Part shown: piece after piece, positions 27,399 through 40,222 of the stretch
Layout: every line of letters starts with the position of its first letter
How positions within the stretch are numbered: the stretch's first letter is position 1
Assembly (NCBI GenBank): GCA_019843655.1
Contig: JACDQD010000011.1
Span: 5,064,604 to 5,128,603, forward strand
Length of the DNA: 64,000 bases
Source: Lethocerus indicus
Lineage: Eukaryota > Arthropoda > Insecta > Hemiptera > Belostomatidae
Direction of reading: 5' to 3'
Made by a program: the position numbers and the translations under genes
The notes under the pieces: generated by a model
What the model was told of the DNA's origin: nothing
What the model saw: the letters and a program-made list of their open reading frames with translations, nothing else
The model's database searches: none

Positions 27399-30300
27399 CC
27401 GGTAGTAGTGTAAGTTAGGACGGCAGTTTGTCTCACTTGCCCACACACACGCCCACTCCCGCCGCCCCGACCATAACCTCAACCCAAACTACATTGCCCG
27501 TTTAAATCCCCGGCTTTAAGGAAAGCTTTTACCGCCGCCCCCCCTCGCCGTAAGGTTGAATTATCCGGCGCTGTGGAAGAAGAAAGCCCTAACTTTTTAT
27601 TTTACTGCCGGCACAATTTGACACTGATCTTTTATTGTATTGTTTACGGTATGCTGAAGGCAAGACAGACGACGGCTTCGAATCATGAAGTCCCCCTGTG
27701 TATCATGAGGAAAATAGAGTCTCGCCCAGGAAAAGGATAACCTGAAACGACTTTCCTAACCTTACTTTCAAAATGTATTTGATCAAATTTATGGATAGAA
27801 AATGAGGCAGCGGTAGTTACAAGACGTTCCAGCGATATCGATTCTGCCGGGGGTGGGCGATAATTTGAAAATTGGGTACAGCCAATGTTAACGGCCTACG
27901 GAAATTTCTCCAGCAGAAGCGGCAGCCGATTAAACAATGAATGAATATTTAGTCGCATGTATTATTCATGGTGACGCATGGTGACGCCGTTCGAGGCCGA
28001 TAGAGGAAACGTCGTTCGGCGCCGGTCGAAGGAAATTAAACATTTATTTTTTCCAATAAATTTAATCCGAGGGTGTGCGTCCGCGTACGCTTTCGGGCTT
28101 TATCTACCCCACAAGATCCCGATATCTTGATTAAAAGGCCGGGTATAATGGCGGCCATAATTTTATGGATTATTCGTTGTCGACCGGGGTGTCGGCCGGC
28201 CTCACGTCAGACAGTAGTGGGGAAGGCAGGAATATTATTACCTTTTTCATCGATTTTTACGAGTTTACAACTAACGAATATAAGCATACTACTCTGAAGG
28301 TTATTTCGTCGCCAAAGACTTTTAGTACAACAGTAAAGATAATTCCCGGCCTTATCCGAGTCATTGATTTGCGGTAAGATTTAGATTTAATGACATTATT
28401 GAAGGAAAATTTTTGTTTCAGCACGACGGCGAGTAAAATTTGACACCTGTTTAGGTGGGGTCCCCGAGGGTTCGGAATATCATCACTCCTACACCCCTCT
28501 GTCTCCGCTAGTCCTCAAGAGGCATTTTGTGCGTACGTGCGTATGCAACCTGAGCAGTACGCAACGCACAAATGCTTGAGTAGTTTATTGACGGTAGTAT
28601 CAATGCCACGGTATTGAACCAAACAAAGGTACCAGGTTGAAATTCTTGAGATTAGAAGTACTTGGTTATCTCGATAAAAAATTACATTTCAAAAACGTTT
28701 TCTTATCTGTAAATAGGTACAGTTTAGCTATAAAATGGGAACGCGAGACCATTTTTCCCTTGGTATGAGTGTAATTAATTAAATCGTGCCGGGAAGATCG
28801 TGGTAAGATCAACATTTAACGCTGTTTTTCTCATTCCTACAACTTTAAAACGGTAAACAACACTAGTTGTCGATGATAGTAATTACAGTACAATGTAACT
28901 ATGGCCTAATCACAATGGACAACGGTAAACTGATTGCTGCTCATTGTGGCGTTACGATTTTCGCGGATCGCATTAAATTTTCTGAAATATGATATATTGA
29001 TTATCGAGTCAGAAATATAAGCGGGGAAAAAATTAAATATTCAACGAATTCATGAAAATAATTTGTTTTCACAGATACTTGCCAACGTTTGCCCCCTACT
29101 AGCTTTTCAATATCAGGATTTAAAGACTGTCAACATACAATTTCCGGTTTCCTGTCTACTTTAACATTTCATGTCTGGGCATCGTGGGTCACAAGAATTC
29201 CCAACCGCCGGTTTGACATATGGGATATCTTTGCGCGTAACTGGGCGCTCTGTGATAGATTCAATTATTAAATATTCGATTTCTTAAGGGATATAAAACG
29301 ACGGGGTCCAAAAGGCCGGGGCGGGGCGCGTACGACAGCAGGTCCGAGTCCGATAAGCCCCCGTCCCCGAAAGTTTGTTGACGTCCCATTGTTGCGGCGC
29401 TATCTATCGCTCCGCCTAGGCCCGCCCAGATAACCGATGTCCGTTCGCGGCCTATCTCCGCCCCCTTAACACCACGCTATATTAGTGTCAGTAGTAATAA
29501 TGAATTCTCTTTCATATGGCATTTTTACGCCAAGCAATTGATTCAAAGTATATATGCCGGCGTAAATAATTCTCGGGGGACCAATACTACTACAGAATGC
29601 TACAACCCCTGAAGTACCCTGTGAGCATGAAATAATTTAACCTGTCACCATTTGTAACGAATCATAAAGGGGATGGATATTTTGAGGCAATTTTTTCCAT
29701 GTACTACATGTAATACCTTTCTTCCGAAATATGAATTCAGCGAGGTATTTGTTCAATGTTTTTATCGTTCTACTCGCGATTCCCAGACGTCGAAATCCCA
29801 GTTCTACCAGGTATATACATCCTCGTATATATCCCGTCTCCCGTTAGCAAACTATTGCCGTACTGAGTTTTCGCGAAAGACCAATCTAGTCTGGCACAAG
29901 AAACAGCCAGTGCACGGTGCGTAAATATAAATTAAGGCTTTTGCTACGTAAGGACCAATTGATAGGAGAGTTGAGTCACACGGCAATTGGATCCAGTGTA
30001 GCTCAGAATATTCTTCTCCCCACCACATACTGTTGTCAGTAATATATATATAACCGGAAAAACTAGAGAAATGTGTGGCGTTGTTTGCCACGAATTGTGC
30101 CTATGTAATGTCACCCTACTTTATACCTAATCCCTGCAAAAAATATTATTCGCACAATACAACAAGTGATGTTTACGTGATGAGTAAGTCATCAGTTTCC
30201 AAAATCTAATTAAAGAATGCAATTTAACTCCATACTAACCGAAACTATATAATTCAAAATTTGTTGTCTGATAATTTATTGTCGAGTTTCTGAGGTGATC

Positions 30301-30660
30301 GAAATAGGAAGTACGTTTGCTAGCTTCTCGTGCAGTCTCTAAATTGACCGGTTTAAATTGCCATAAATTGCCCCCGGCCGCGACCGGTAAAGCCGGCTAC
30401 TTGGTTCAATTTTAAAGTTCTCGGGTTTGGGATCGCGGGAGGAGGCGGGCCGAGGAATGCGAGGAGGGAACCTTGAGCCGGTGCCGGCGATAGCCCGAGA
30501 TCGATACGAATTGCAAAACAGGGTAGAGAAGCTTCAATTTATTCCGTCTGGCCGGCCGCACACCGAAACGTTCTGCGCTTGCCTATATCCGCATTTCGCA
30601 GTTTTGTCCCGCGCGGGGAAGAATTAACAGGTCAAGTTGGCCGGGGAAGGGTAACCGTCA

Positions 30661-30683
30661 TTGGGTCGTCTCGAACGACTCAA
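30661..30683. repeat. 9-bp hairpin with one mismatch
   Basis: TTGGGTCGT and ACGACTCAA pair around CTCGA, with one G-T wobble. It lies 135 bp before the piggyBac-like MITE. Confidence 0.7.
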
Positions 30684-30814
30684 TATCGAGGCACGCAATC
30701 GTTATAAACGCCGGGGAAGACGGAATGACCTTTAGAACAACACCGTCTACCAGTAGGTCGCGGGGATATTTTTATGGAAAATTAAAACCTACCTACTACA
30801 TTTTAATGTCTTCT

Positions 30815-31114
30815 TTAACCCATTCGAGACCGATTGCACACCGTGTGTGCAATAACAGTAATGTGCAATTATTGAGAAAAACTAGTCGTCGAAATAAGAT
30901 TTTTCTGGAACTAATGAAATCTGTAAAGTACAGGAAAACAAAATTTGGCATTGGTTTTACTGTGTACCAAAAAATCTAAAAATTATATTATTACGAATTG
31001 GGTGATTTCCATAGTAAACATGTTTTTTTTTATTAAAAATGAACAATACAAAGAAAAAACAATTTCGCTCCTGGGGACCGTGTTCGAAAAAAATCGTCGT
31101 CTCGAATGGGTTAA
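30815..31114. mobile_element. piggyBac-like MITE with TTAA target-site duplication
   Basis: The element at 30819-31110 (292 bp) begins CCCATTCGAGAC (30819-30830) and ends with the exact inverse GTCTCGAATGGG (31099-31110). TTAA flanks it on both sides (30815-30818, 31111-31114), the diagnostic TSD of the piggyBac superfamily. A sub-terminal palindrome (ATTGCACAC, CGT, GTGTGCAAT; 30833-30853) lies just inside the left end. The interior is AT-rich without recognisable transposase, so the copy is non-autonomous. Its ends differ from those of the piggyBac element at 53630-53988, so a second family is implied. Confidence 0.85.
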
Positions 31115-31777
31115 ACGAATCAAATAAATTTATCAAAAAACTTTCATTCTACCTTTGTCGGCACATTTGGGGCGGCTTTAGAATAATAATTAATCTGTAC
31201 ACAAGAGAAAATATAGGTAGAAGTTCGTGTAAAAATTCAGAGGTGGAAGGATACAATTATTTAAAACCTAAATAGTATAATTCTTGGAATTTTATGTTGA
31301 CCACGATGTCCCGTGTCTTGTTTTAAACGTATAGTTAAAGATTAATTATTTCAGGTAATAGCCGTCTACATTACCGGCAGATAATAATTTAGCTTCTAAG
31401 CTGAAAATAAAATAAGCTCCCGGCTACAATTCCCGTTTCGGGAGCGGTAATTGAGGAAAAGGAGATTAGCGGCGGTGGAGGCGAGCAGGAGTGAAATACA
31501 TGAGGGAAAGCGTTTAATATTGAAGGCTCTCGTCGGGGTGGCCCGTTTGAAGCTGTTTTTAGATAACTTCAAAGGGGCGTCGCCAGAGTGCTGAGGAGAG
31601 TGAGAGAGAGAGACAGGGAGAGAGAGACAACCCCTTCAAGTGTCTCTTTTGCATAAACGCCTTTCCCAACCCGACCCGGAAAAACCCCCGGCCGTTTTAC
31701 GGCTGGGGCAACTACCGTTTGATATCGGGTTCCCCCTTCGCGAGTTAACGGCCCGCAAGAACAGCTTTTACAGGCGA
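31115..31777. other. Non-coding DNA
   Basis: AT-rich to about 31410, then CpG-rich with a GA tract at about 31597-31628 that produces the Ser/Leu-rich minus frames. No gene is seen. Confidence 0.6.
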
Positions 31778-31912
31778 TTTTTTTTTGTATTTTCACCCGG
31801 GGTATTATTTTTGAAATTTAGAGTCTCTTTTTATGTATGTCTCGGGCCGGCGGGATTCGAACCCGGCGATTATAAAAGGCTGAGCAATTATAACCACTCG
31901 CCAGCCCCTGAG
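31778..31912 (-). mobile_element. tRNA-derived SINE-like element
   Basis: On the minus strand a tRNA-like head (31907-31844) has an acceptor-like pairing GGGCTGG/CCGGCCC, an A-box-like TGGCGAGTGG (31903-31894), a D-arm-like GAG...CTC and a perfect B box GGTTCGAATCC (31863-31853). The head is about 64 nt, too short for an intact anticodon arm, so it is not a functional tRNA. About 55 bp further on is an A9 run (31786-31778), consistent with a short SINE tail. Confidence 0.55.
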
Positions 31913-32214
31913 AGACAGCGTCGTTTTCATCTTAATGAGATATTAATGATAATTTTTAAAAAACAGTCGGGACGCTTATTATTTAAATTTGGCCAGAAAG
32001 GTACACTATCCTACTAAATAATTAATGACTCCGTGTCATGAAGTGAGCGCATCGGGAAGTCTACGGGTGGTTAAATGCCACATCCCTTCTACTCGATTGC
32101 TTATAACATAGAAAACGACTTCAGGAGAGACCCTAAGCAGTTAAAGAATAATTAAACCGCCAAATTATCTAAAAATAAAAACACCAACAATTTTTAAACG
32201 CGCAATTGAACTTT

Positions 32215-32290
32215 AAATTTGAATACTCAAACCTACGGAGTCGAACCCATACAAGGTCCAATCTCTTAAGCCGTGGCACAATCGCGGTCT
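32215..32290 (-). mobile_element. Second tRNA-like (SINE-like) fragment
   Basis: The minus strand contains a perfect B box GGTTCGACTCC (32247-32237), preceded by a weak A-box region (GGCTTAAGAG). No A-tail is obvious and the cloverleaf is incomplete. It lies 384 bp from the B box at 31853, in the same orientation. Confidence 0.4.
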
Positions 32291-35200
32291 CAGTTCAATG
32301 ATAAATTGATATCGGGGGAAAGTGGAGGGTGGAAAATAAAATATTGCGCGGAACCGGCCGTATAATTTGTAACCGTAAACCGGGTCGGGGCCAAATAGGT
32401 GCTTGGGCCGAGTACCTGGGTGGGTATTGGGTGACAATTGGGTTCACACGGTAGGGGGAATCCGGTAACCGAGTGCTATTTTTTCACCTTGCTTTGTGCA
32501 ACGCCCTTTATGCAATATTTGATGTAGATTCCCTAGAAAAAATATCGTATTCTAAAAACCTCAGAGCGGAAGGAAAAATAAACTGAACCCGTATTGAATA
32601 AAAGTATATCATTTTTCATCTATTCAAGTGAAATAGAACAAAGTAATTTTTTATACTAAGAAATCATTGTAGCGTCTATATTGTAAGCCACACAATCTGT
32701 CCTCTGCTTTATACGACTTTTACTTTTTGTTGGGCGAGCAATAAACCTAAAATATTATTGGAAGGAACTACAAACGACTGAATTGGACTAGTTTACCTCT
32801 GGAAATTGTTATTTACACACCATGAGCTATTAGCGCAGTTTCCATTGGGGATTGGGGTTCAAAATATGTTCACTAGGCGGGGATTCCTCCGCCATTCCTT
32901 CGGTGACCGAATTCCATCCTTTGACGCTCCGACCGGGTTCGAGCGATGCTGAGGAGCGGCAAAAACTCATCCAGGCGCCGGCACTCCGAGTTCGAGCTCG
33001 GGGTTTTTACTTCCATCCTTCGGGCGTTTTTTCGATCGAAGGTCGTCCGTATTACAAAGACATGTGTCGCTCCATTTCGGTCCCGAACCCCAACCGGCCC
33101 CAACGCCGAACACGTCCCATTGCCGATTGAGCGGGCGGCCCCTAATTAGCAATACACGGCGCCCTACCATTACTAATAGTCGGAAAAATAAGCTGTAAAA
33201 TCTAAACCCCCCTTCAGAGTAGCTCTCGATAATTCCGATTTGATGTACCAAAATTGATCAAATACTACAACAATAGGTATAATTTTAATTTATATTTCGA
33301 TAGCCACCTTTTCATTTGTCACAAAATGTATGAAAGGGATAGTGAGTGGTGTGAAGGAGAGGCAAGCGTAATTCAACGCAAAATTTCCCGGGATTGATTC
33401 ACTTTACCGGGTAAATTCGTTTAACGGAGGGAGGAGAGGCGCCCACTCATACATTTTGAATATCATCGCGCGTACCATTTTCTGTCTACACTCTACTATA
33501 CCGTATTGTATACACAATGCTGCATGCGTAAGAGGTTATATGATATAAGAACGTTCTTAAATTATTTTAATAAATAAGATTAGGGGATCCGCCAGGTCTT
33601 GGGATGTTATGATTTGGCCCTGCTATTAGCGCAGACTAGATTCTTCAATCTACGTTTAGAATAATTAAAATGGCGGCATTCATTATATCTTAGCAGATTA
33701 TTAACTAGTACTGCTATAAAATATACCGAAATTATAACCTCAGTTTTTCGAAAACCACCCCTAACTAAGAGGGCTACTGGATCGGATATTCTGTTACCCC
33801 TTAGACAAATAACAGACCGGGAATATAGTCGTCTCGGGGGTTGGTACAATGAATGGTAGGCCGGGCGGGTACTTCCGGTACAATAATGGTAGGCGAATTG
33901 CTTATTTCTAAATTATTGCAAATGAGAGATTAGCCGGGTCGGGCTATCTGAACCGACCGTCTACATCCGGCGGTTCGGAATATAGTGAAGGGTGGAGAGG
34001 GGTGGTCGGGGAGCACGTGGCCCTGACAGAGATCGATACCCCTCCCTTTCTGACTCATCCCTTTCCACGTTACCCCTCCTCCTCTTCTTTCCCTCCCACC
34101 TAGGCCTCTTCCTCGGCCTTCCTACCGGAATAAAAATCGCCGTTTAACCTCCTGCCGAGAGGTCCCAGATTCCCGGACTTTTAACCGGTTGTTTTTTCCC
34201 CAGCGGACAAGCGGATTACGGTTTTCCCCTCTGCCAGTTTTCCCCCAGCGTCAATAAATACCTCCAAGTGGCTGAACCGGGATGGGGATCTCATCCCCGG
34301 AAACGAGGAAAAGTGTCCCCGAGGAAGATTCAGGGGTGAAACCGGCAAAGGCAAGAATTAGGCCCATTATGAAGGGGAATAAATTGGTTCGGAATTAAAG
34401 GATAAAGGTCCAGTCGCCGGGCATTCTTGGGAGCAAAAATGCCACACATGTTCGCCAGAAGAGAGAATGAACTAGAAAAAAAATTAAAAGAAACGGTTGG
34501 TCGATCGGTAATCCAGAATCCCGGTACCCCATCAATGAAACTTGAGGTTGTTTCTCCCAATTTTCTTATTCGAAAGATTTAAATACCGATAGAAATTAAT
34601 GCGATTCTTGTAAGATGTAAGACGGGTTTGAAGTCACGCCGCATATTTACTGAGAATGCTACCGACGATCGCGAGAACCTGAAACTAGTGAAAAATAGGA
34701 CCGAATAAGCGAAGGAACTACTGCTGTAGTGCCTTCCCAACTTCCCTACAAAAATATGTTTTAACTATAAAAGCCGCGATATTTACTTTCCACTCGACAT
34801 TTCTACAGTCCCCCACTCCATGGCTTTATTTCAGGTCCCCTCTGCGTTGAAAACGGCAAAGGAACAGGATCCCATATGTATGTAGGAATTCGTCCTACAC
34901 AATTTCTGCCGGGAACGCTTGCAAGGGCAAAAGGCTGTAGTATATCAATGAAATTGTGCACACATGCAATTGTGCACTCATATAGTAAATGCGCGTTTTG
35001 GATACATTTCAAAACAAAAGAAATAAAAATGTTTAATTACTTAATCAACAAAATATTTCAAGTACGGAAATTCTTTTAGTATTTTTTCACAATATATATA
35101 AAGTTTCGACCCACATATTTTACTGTTCTCCGCATAAATTTTAAAAAACCTACAAATTTAACAAACGACAATAACGGTGTTACATTGTAATTATTAAGAT

Positions 35201-36081
35201 AGAATAAATTTCCAGTCAGGATCAGACTCCAATACGCTTAAATTTCAAATTAGCGCGTTTGAGACAGGTACACAATGAAGCAGGTACAAGGACCTGAAGG
35301 AAGTTGTATCGAACAATTTTCACTGGCTAACCGATCCGCCGTTCAGTTCGCGGTTATTTATTTAGCTTTCGGGAACCAAAAAAAAAACCCGTGAATGGGC
35401 CCATAAAATGTGCCGGGAGCTCTGTGAATAGCATCCAAGGGACTTAATGCAATTTCCAGCCGGGGACCATAATGGGCAGCTGTTCTCCAACTGCGGTCCG
35501 GCCATCCATCATTTTTATACAGCCGATATATACTTGCTACTCACTGTCGGGGACCCAAAATCCGCAATAATTCACCCGGACCGCTCGATCCAACAATGGC
35601 CGTCGCCAATGGCAACCTCCGATCTTGATTGGAGCCATTCAGGTTGATACGCGCCATTTTGAATGCTATCGATTTTCCGATTCAATAAATGAGTTTTATT
35701 AACTGAAAAAAAAACGAGCCACGCGGTTCTTTGCCGCTCATTCACCGTACATTGAACCGGTTTACTTTCTTAATATCAATACATTTTTTATCTTTATTGT
35801 CCACCCGTAGAAAGTACGGAAGATGACTTGCTTAAGGACTTAAGGCGGAGTGGTGTGAGCGTGAATTGGCTTGTTTAAATAATTTAAAAAATGAAGGATA
35901 GGAATGTTGACATATACTGACGCAAACATGTTCTACGAATAAATCATTTAAAATAATTATGAATTTTAAATTCTAACTGACGTTGTTGACGACTGATAAT
36001 ATGACCTAGTTTAGATGTCTGTTAGTAACATCACGACTGACATTTTGTATTCCCGTTAGTCCGGTCTAGGGACCAGACAGT

Positions 36082-36124
36082 GTCTATTGTAGGCAATAGA
36101 CCTGTTTCGGTTTCGCGAAACAGG
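36082..36124. repeat. Two adjacent hairpins
   Basis: GTCTATTG/CAATAGAC (36082-36089/36094-36101) and CCTGTTTCG/CGAAACAGG (36101-36109/36116-36124) are perfect stems of 8 and 9 bp that share one base. The neighbouring CCGGTCTAGG (36061-36070) links them to the CTAGACCGG family. Confidence 0.8.
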
Positions 36125-37926
36125 ACGTATCCTGCCAGCTGTCGTCTCTATCTGCGCCCCGAAAATTCTCACAGGTATAGCCGACCTTCTTTTAAAATAA
36201 CGTCCAACTGCTGTCGGCATATAAAAACTGAAAGCTTTGGGACAAAATTAAGCTCGCCCTTTATCAGATGGGCCCTTTAAGCCGGGGGCTTCGTGGCGAA
36301 GCGCGGACTCGGACGGCGTGCAGCCTACGCGACCCGCACCGCTCCAGGAAGTCGCCTCCGGCCCCGAATATCGATTCGTCCGCAGTGCAAGAGACCGAGT
36401 CGTCGGGGGGCCGAGGTTAATCGGGAAAGATGGCCGGAGAAACGATAAAACCTCGGATGTAATGAAAAAAAGGGACGCTATGATTAAGGCGGCGCATCAT
36501 CCAGATAACGGTTCATTGACGCATGAAAAAACGTTCAACGAGGACAAAATTACTAAAAATTTATATTCTAGAATTTTGGTTGCATTATTAAAGATGTTTC
36601 TTGCAAAATGTCAAATAGAAATTACTCGAGAAGTCGTAAATACGTGACAGCAAAGGGACTATTTAATATAACTACGTAATCGTTACTGTCCCCCTGTACT
36701 TGGATGTGTCGACGGTGGGCATTTTCGCGGCCATCGCTTTTCATTTTTCCGGCCGAGGTGTTGTCGTAATCTCGGCCAATCTGAAAACAGAAAAAAATGC
36801 GGCTGTCGTCGCCCCGGGCCCCTAACAAGGGCATCGCGTGACCACGTGATCCGAAAAAGGGCCGAAGCGTGTGAGAACACGACCGTTGAAAACGCAGGCG
36901 ACAAAGCGACACACCCCGAAGGGCGAACGAGATTTACCTCGGCAATTGCTGAAAGCCGAGCAATAACAGTATGGGGAAAATTCTCTTGTTTTTGCACACA
37001 GCCTGGTGACGGTAAGGACAGTAAAAGCACGAAGGACTACTATTTAGGCAAATTTTGAATTCAAATTCAAGTTCTATAAAAGGGTAATAACTAAGTCACC
37101 ATTGATTAAAAGTAGGAAGATGTAAATCCCTGGAGTGGCAATTTAGAAAATATGTTTTATACATCTCTCTCTTTAGATCCAATACTGTAAACTTATAATT
37201 GATAACGAAATACTGGAAAATAATGGGAGAAAACAAATTTTGTTAGGACGGAATTTTTTCCGATTGATGTCCTCTCCATTTTCGAAAACGCGGCGATTAT
37301 CGTTTAAATAAAAATCCCCTTTTGGGCCGAGTTATAGAGGCCGGTATAAAGTGCCGGCTATTTCTTGTGTGTCTCTGGTCGGCGCAGTGAATTATCGAAT
37401 GTTTTCGCCGCCTCCTCGAGAGGGTTTGGCCTACTGGTTTACTGGCAAACCGGTTTTGGGACGGTGGAGACTCGGCTGTACCCGGCCCAACCCCGGCCGT
37501 ATTGCCAACTTAGACCCGTGAACAAACCCTTCTTCGAGCGGTTTAAAACTTAGATACCGTTTCTCGCTTACCGTCTATCAGTAGAACTGAGGCGGATTTC
37601 CGATATTCTAGAATCGGCCTGTGCGGCCTCGACAGAGCCAAATTTGAGAGGAAAACTTTATTAGTGCGATCAATTATCACGAGAGAACTCACTCAGGTAA
37701 TTAGAGCAGCAATTTAATTATTTGGTGAGGTCGTTTAAAAACCCGAATGGAAATTACTGTAGTTAAGAAACTAATTTTCCTCAAATACAAGTGGCATTTG
37801 TCACCGAGCTTTCGGCACTTAATTTAATTGCTATAACATTAAGTTACAGGAAAGCATTATGTGATATTTTGCGGACAATTCTGTAAAGATTACCCTTACA
37901 ATAATAAAGCTTCTATTGATAATTGA

Positions 37927-38006
37927 AAAACCGGTCTAGTTTAGGACCGGAAATGTGTCTCTAGGCAAGGATAATTATTTCCGCCCGTAATATTACTTCC
38001 ACTAAT
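37927..38006 (+). repeat. Dispersed repeat copy 1 (GGTCTAG...CGGAAATGTG...GGCAAGG)
   Basis: It shares long blocks with 61334-61405: GGTCT, CGGAAATGTG, GGCAAGG, TAATTATTTC and AATATTACTTCCAC, in the same order and spacing. The start matches 60629-60648. Confidence 0.75.
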
Positions 38007-38447
38007 TAAAATATCGAGTTTATTCATCGTGTAGTTGACGTCGGCGACGTACAGGGTATTACTGGCAAGTAGAAATTTAAATTAATAACCGTTTATCGAT
38101 AAAGTTGTAACTAAAAAAATATTAAAACTGGTCCATTTAAAAGGCCTGAATTGATTTTTAAAAAGGTTGGTACTCTCATTCGCAATTTAAACCATAATTT
38201 TTTTTTAATTAATCCCGGGGGTTAACGATACCGGCCATTGGGCATATTCATAATGTCCCTTTCAGAATTTTGTTTATTAATTGTAAAAAGGCCGGGGGGC
38301 TATTGAACGTTCCAAAGCGGGGCGGAGGGAGAAAGGGTTTCCAATAAAAGCCGGGGAATGTCTAGGGGGGGGGATGGGGGGCTCGGCCGAATGAATTAAT
38401 TGTAAATTCCGGGACGGTTGAGGAAGGCATCAGTGGTGTGCCGTCCA

Positions 38448-38469
38448 CCATCCCATCCCATCCCATCCC
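38448..38469. repeat. (CCCAT)n short tandem repeat
   Basis: About four CCCAT units before CCCGGGCCC. Confidence 0.85.
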
Positions 38470-40195
38470 GGGCCCTGGACCGATATCGATCCCCGCTCGG
38501 CACGGGCACTAAAAGGCCCCTTTAAAAACTCCCAGTATTATTTGGGCAAAGTTCCCCAAGAACGAACCGTTCAACTGAATAAAAAAGAAACGGAAATTTT
38601 ATGGCTAAATAATATTTTTTAGTGACCACTGCAGAAAGAAATACAGTAATAAATTAACAATTATGTAATATACGATTACAACAACGAGTATTGCATGCAA
38701 TGTGACCAATGAGTGTTGGCGTACTAATAAAAATTTAATTAAAAAATTAATTAATATGAGAAAATATATTTTTATTTTTATTCGTACGGTTAAAGCCATA
38801 GAGCTGTTTCAGGCTCTAGGTAGGCGTTATTCAGAAGTAACAATTAATAGTAAAACAGAGTATTAATAGTAAAAGCAGAATATTGAAAAAAAATAGGTTT
38901 ATTTTTCACCACTCAGTCTTATTTTAAAGTTGTTATTCTAGCAGTGCACTCGAATAACTATTATATTTAAAGCCGTCGGCGCTCGACACTTTGTAAAACA
39001 CGGTCGTTAGTAAGCAGGAGCAATATCTGTCAGTATAAATTAAACATTATTACACCGCCAGATGTATTAACCTATAAGCGCTAAGTGCTTCAGCAGTATC
39101 CCTGTCACACGATTAGAGTAAACAAGATACCCGGAGACTGATGTGACAAAAACGAAGTGACTTTCAAGTGCCTTGTGTGGCGTTAAACACTGATTTGGGT
39201 GAATGACAATGTAGGCGCTAGTTAGGCGTAATTTATTACTTTTTCGAATTGTCAGTTTGAAATTGAAATCTAAGCAGAAAAATTTCCATTTCCACTTCAA
39301 CGGATATTTCCGTCGCCTGCAAATTACATAGAACAACAAGGGTCCGGGTTCCACTGGGCGATTACGCGGTTACTTCGGAATACATTGGGGCTGAAGTACT
39401 CTGAGATAAAGTAGCTTACGAAGTTCTACCGAGCGCTTATTCTCGACAAGCGGCAACAAGGTTCTCAATGCAAGGCTCCTGGACCAATAATCCTTGCCTC
39501 CGAGTTAAGAACTAGACCGGCAAATAGGACGACATTGCGGTACTCGCCTTGAGGAAGGCCGAGCGACTGATGAGACCGTATTATGCTCTTAGAGGCAATG
39601 TCTTCAATTTCCCTCCCTCCGTTCAAAGGATGTCCCGACGGCATTGATTCAATATAGGGTTAACCTCTCGGGTCTTTTATTGGGGAACGGCTCGGTCTGA
39701 ATTGTTTAAACTAAACCTTGAATCGCAAAAGGGCCGATTAGATGGGGATTTACTTGAACGATTGAGGTCCTTTAACAATGAAACATTTTGGAATATCAAC
39801 AATGGTGCCATTTAGATATTTCGCTGGTAGGTTTCAGGTGGTTGGCGTCAGTAACTGTCTCAGTAAATAAAATTCTAATGAGTAGAAAGGATTTATCTGA
39901 CCTCCTCTCCTAACGAATTCAAATAAGACCGCAAAACAGAAAATCGTATTTGTGACAGCGCACTTTTGTCATTGTTTCGTGCCGATAAAAAACTTGACAA
40001 ACTGAGACAACAATTCTTAAATATCTGTCGGGTCCTTAGTTAAGAGTTTAAATCGGCCTCAAAACCTTGAGTAAGGACCGGGACAGCTCCGGGGCCGGTT
40101 ATTTATTGTGCGAGGCCCTTACCCGAGAGAACGTTTTTGCCCCGGCAGAGGGGGTAGGAGGATGGAAGATTCAACTGGGACCGAGAACGAAGAAA

Positions 40196-40222
40196 AGAAA
40201 GAGAGAGAGAGAGAGAGAGTGA
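40196..40222. repeat. (GA)n microsatellite
   Basis: About 25 bp of GA followed by purine-rich degenerate sequence to about 40275. Confidence 0.95.

Larger units (their letters stand above)
23990..30818. other. Non-coding DNA with several CpG-rich islands
   Basis: No gene is seen. CpG-rich blocks that look like candidate regulatory islands lie at about 24240-24420 (AAGATGGCCGCG at 24365-24376), 24820-25090, 26620-26980, 27280-27580, 27880-28210 (ATGGCGGCCAT at 28148-28158, then TTTATGG), 29290-29480 and 30340-30740. Repeats are G12 at 24291-24302, AT/GA at 25230-25299, GA at 25783-25841 and inverted trinucleotides at 27337-27398. Confidence 0.55.
32300..40194. other. Non-coding DNA, CpG-rich islands and short repeats
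   Basis: No gene is seen. CpG-rich blocks lie at about 32860-33150, 33840-34330 (with a pyrimidine-rich part 34040-34110), 35360-35660, 36250-36450, 36680-37000, 37290-37640 and 38210-38540. AAAATGGCGGC is at 33667-33677 and AAAGATGGCCGG at 36426-36437. Repeats are the double hairpin 36082-36124, the dispersed repeat 37927-38006 and (CCCAT)n at 38448-38469. Confidence 0.55.

Noticed and set aside
31844..31907. Functional tRNA gene
   Set aside because: A and B boxes and acceptor pairing exist, but the head is about 8 nt short, the anticodon arm does not form and an A-tail follows, so a SINE-like origin fits better.
36318..37030. Overlapping ORFs of about 100 codons in a CpG-rich block
   Set aside because: Composition-driven open frames on both strands with no motif; treated as a candidate regulatory island.
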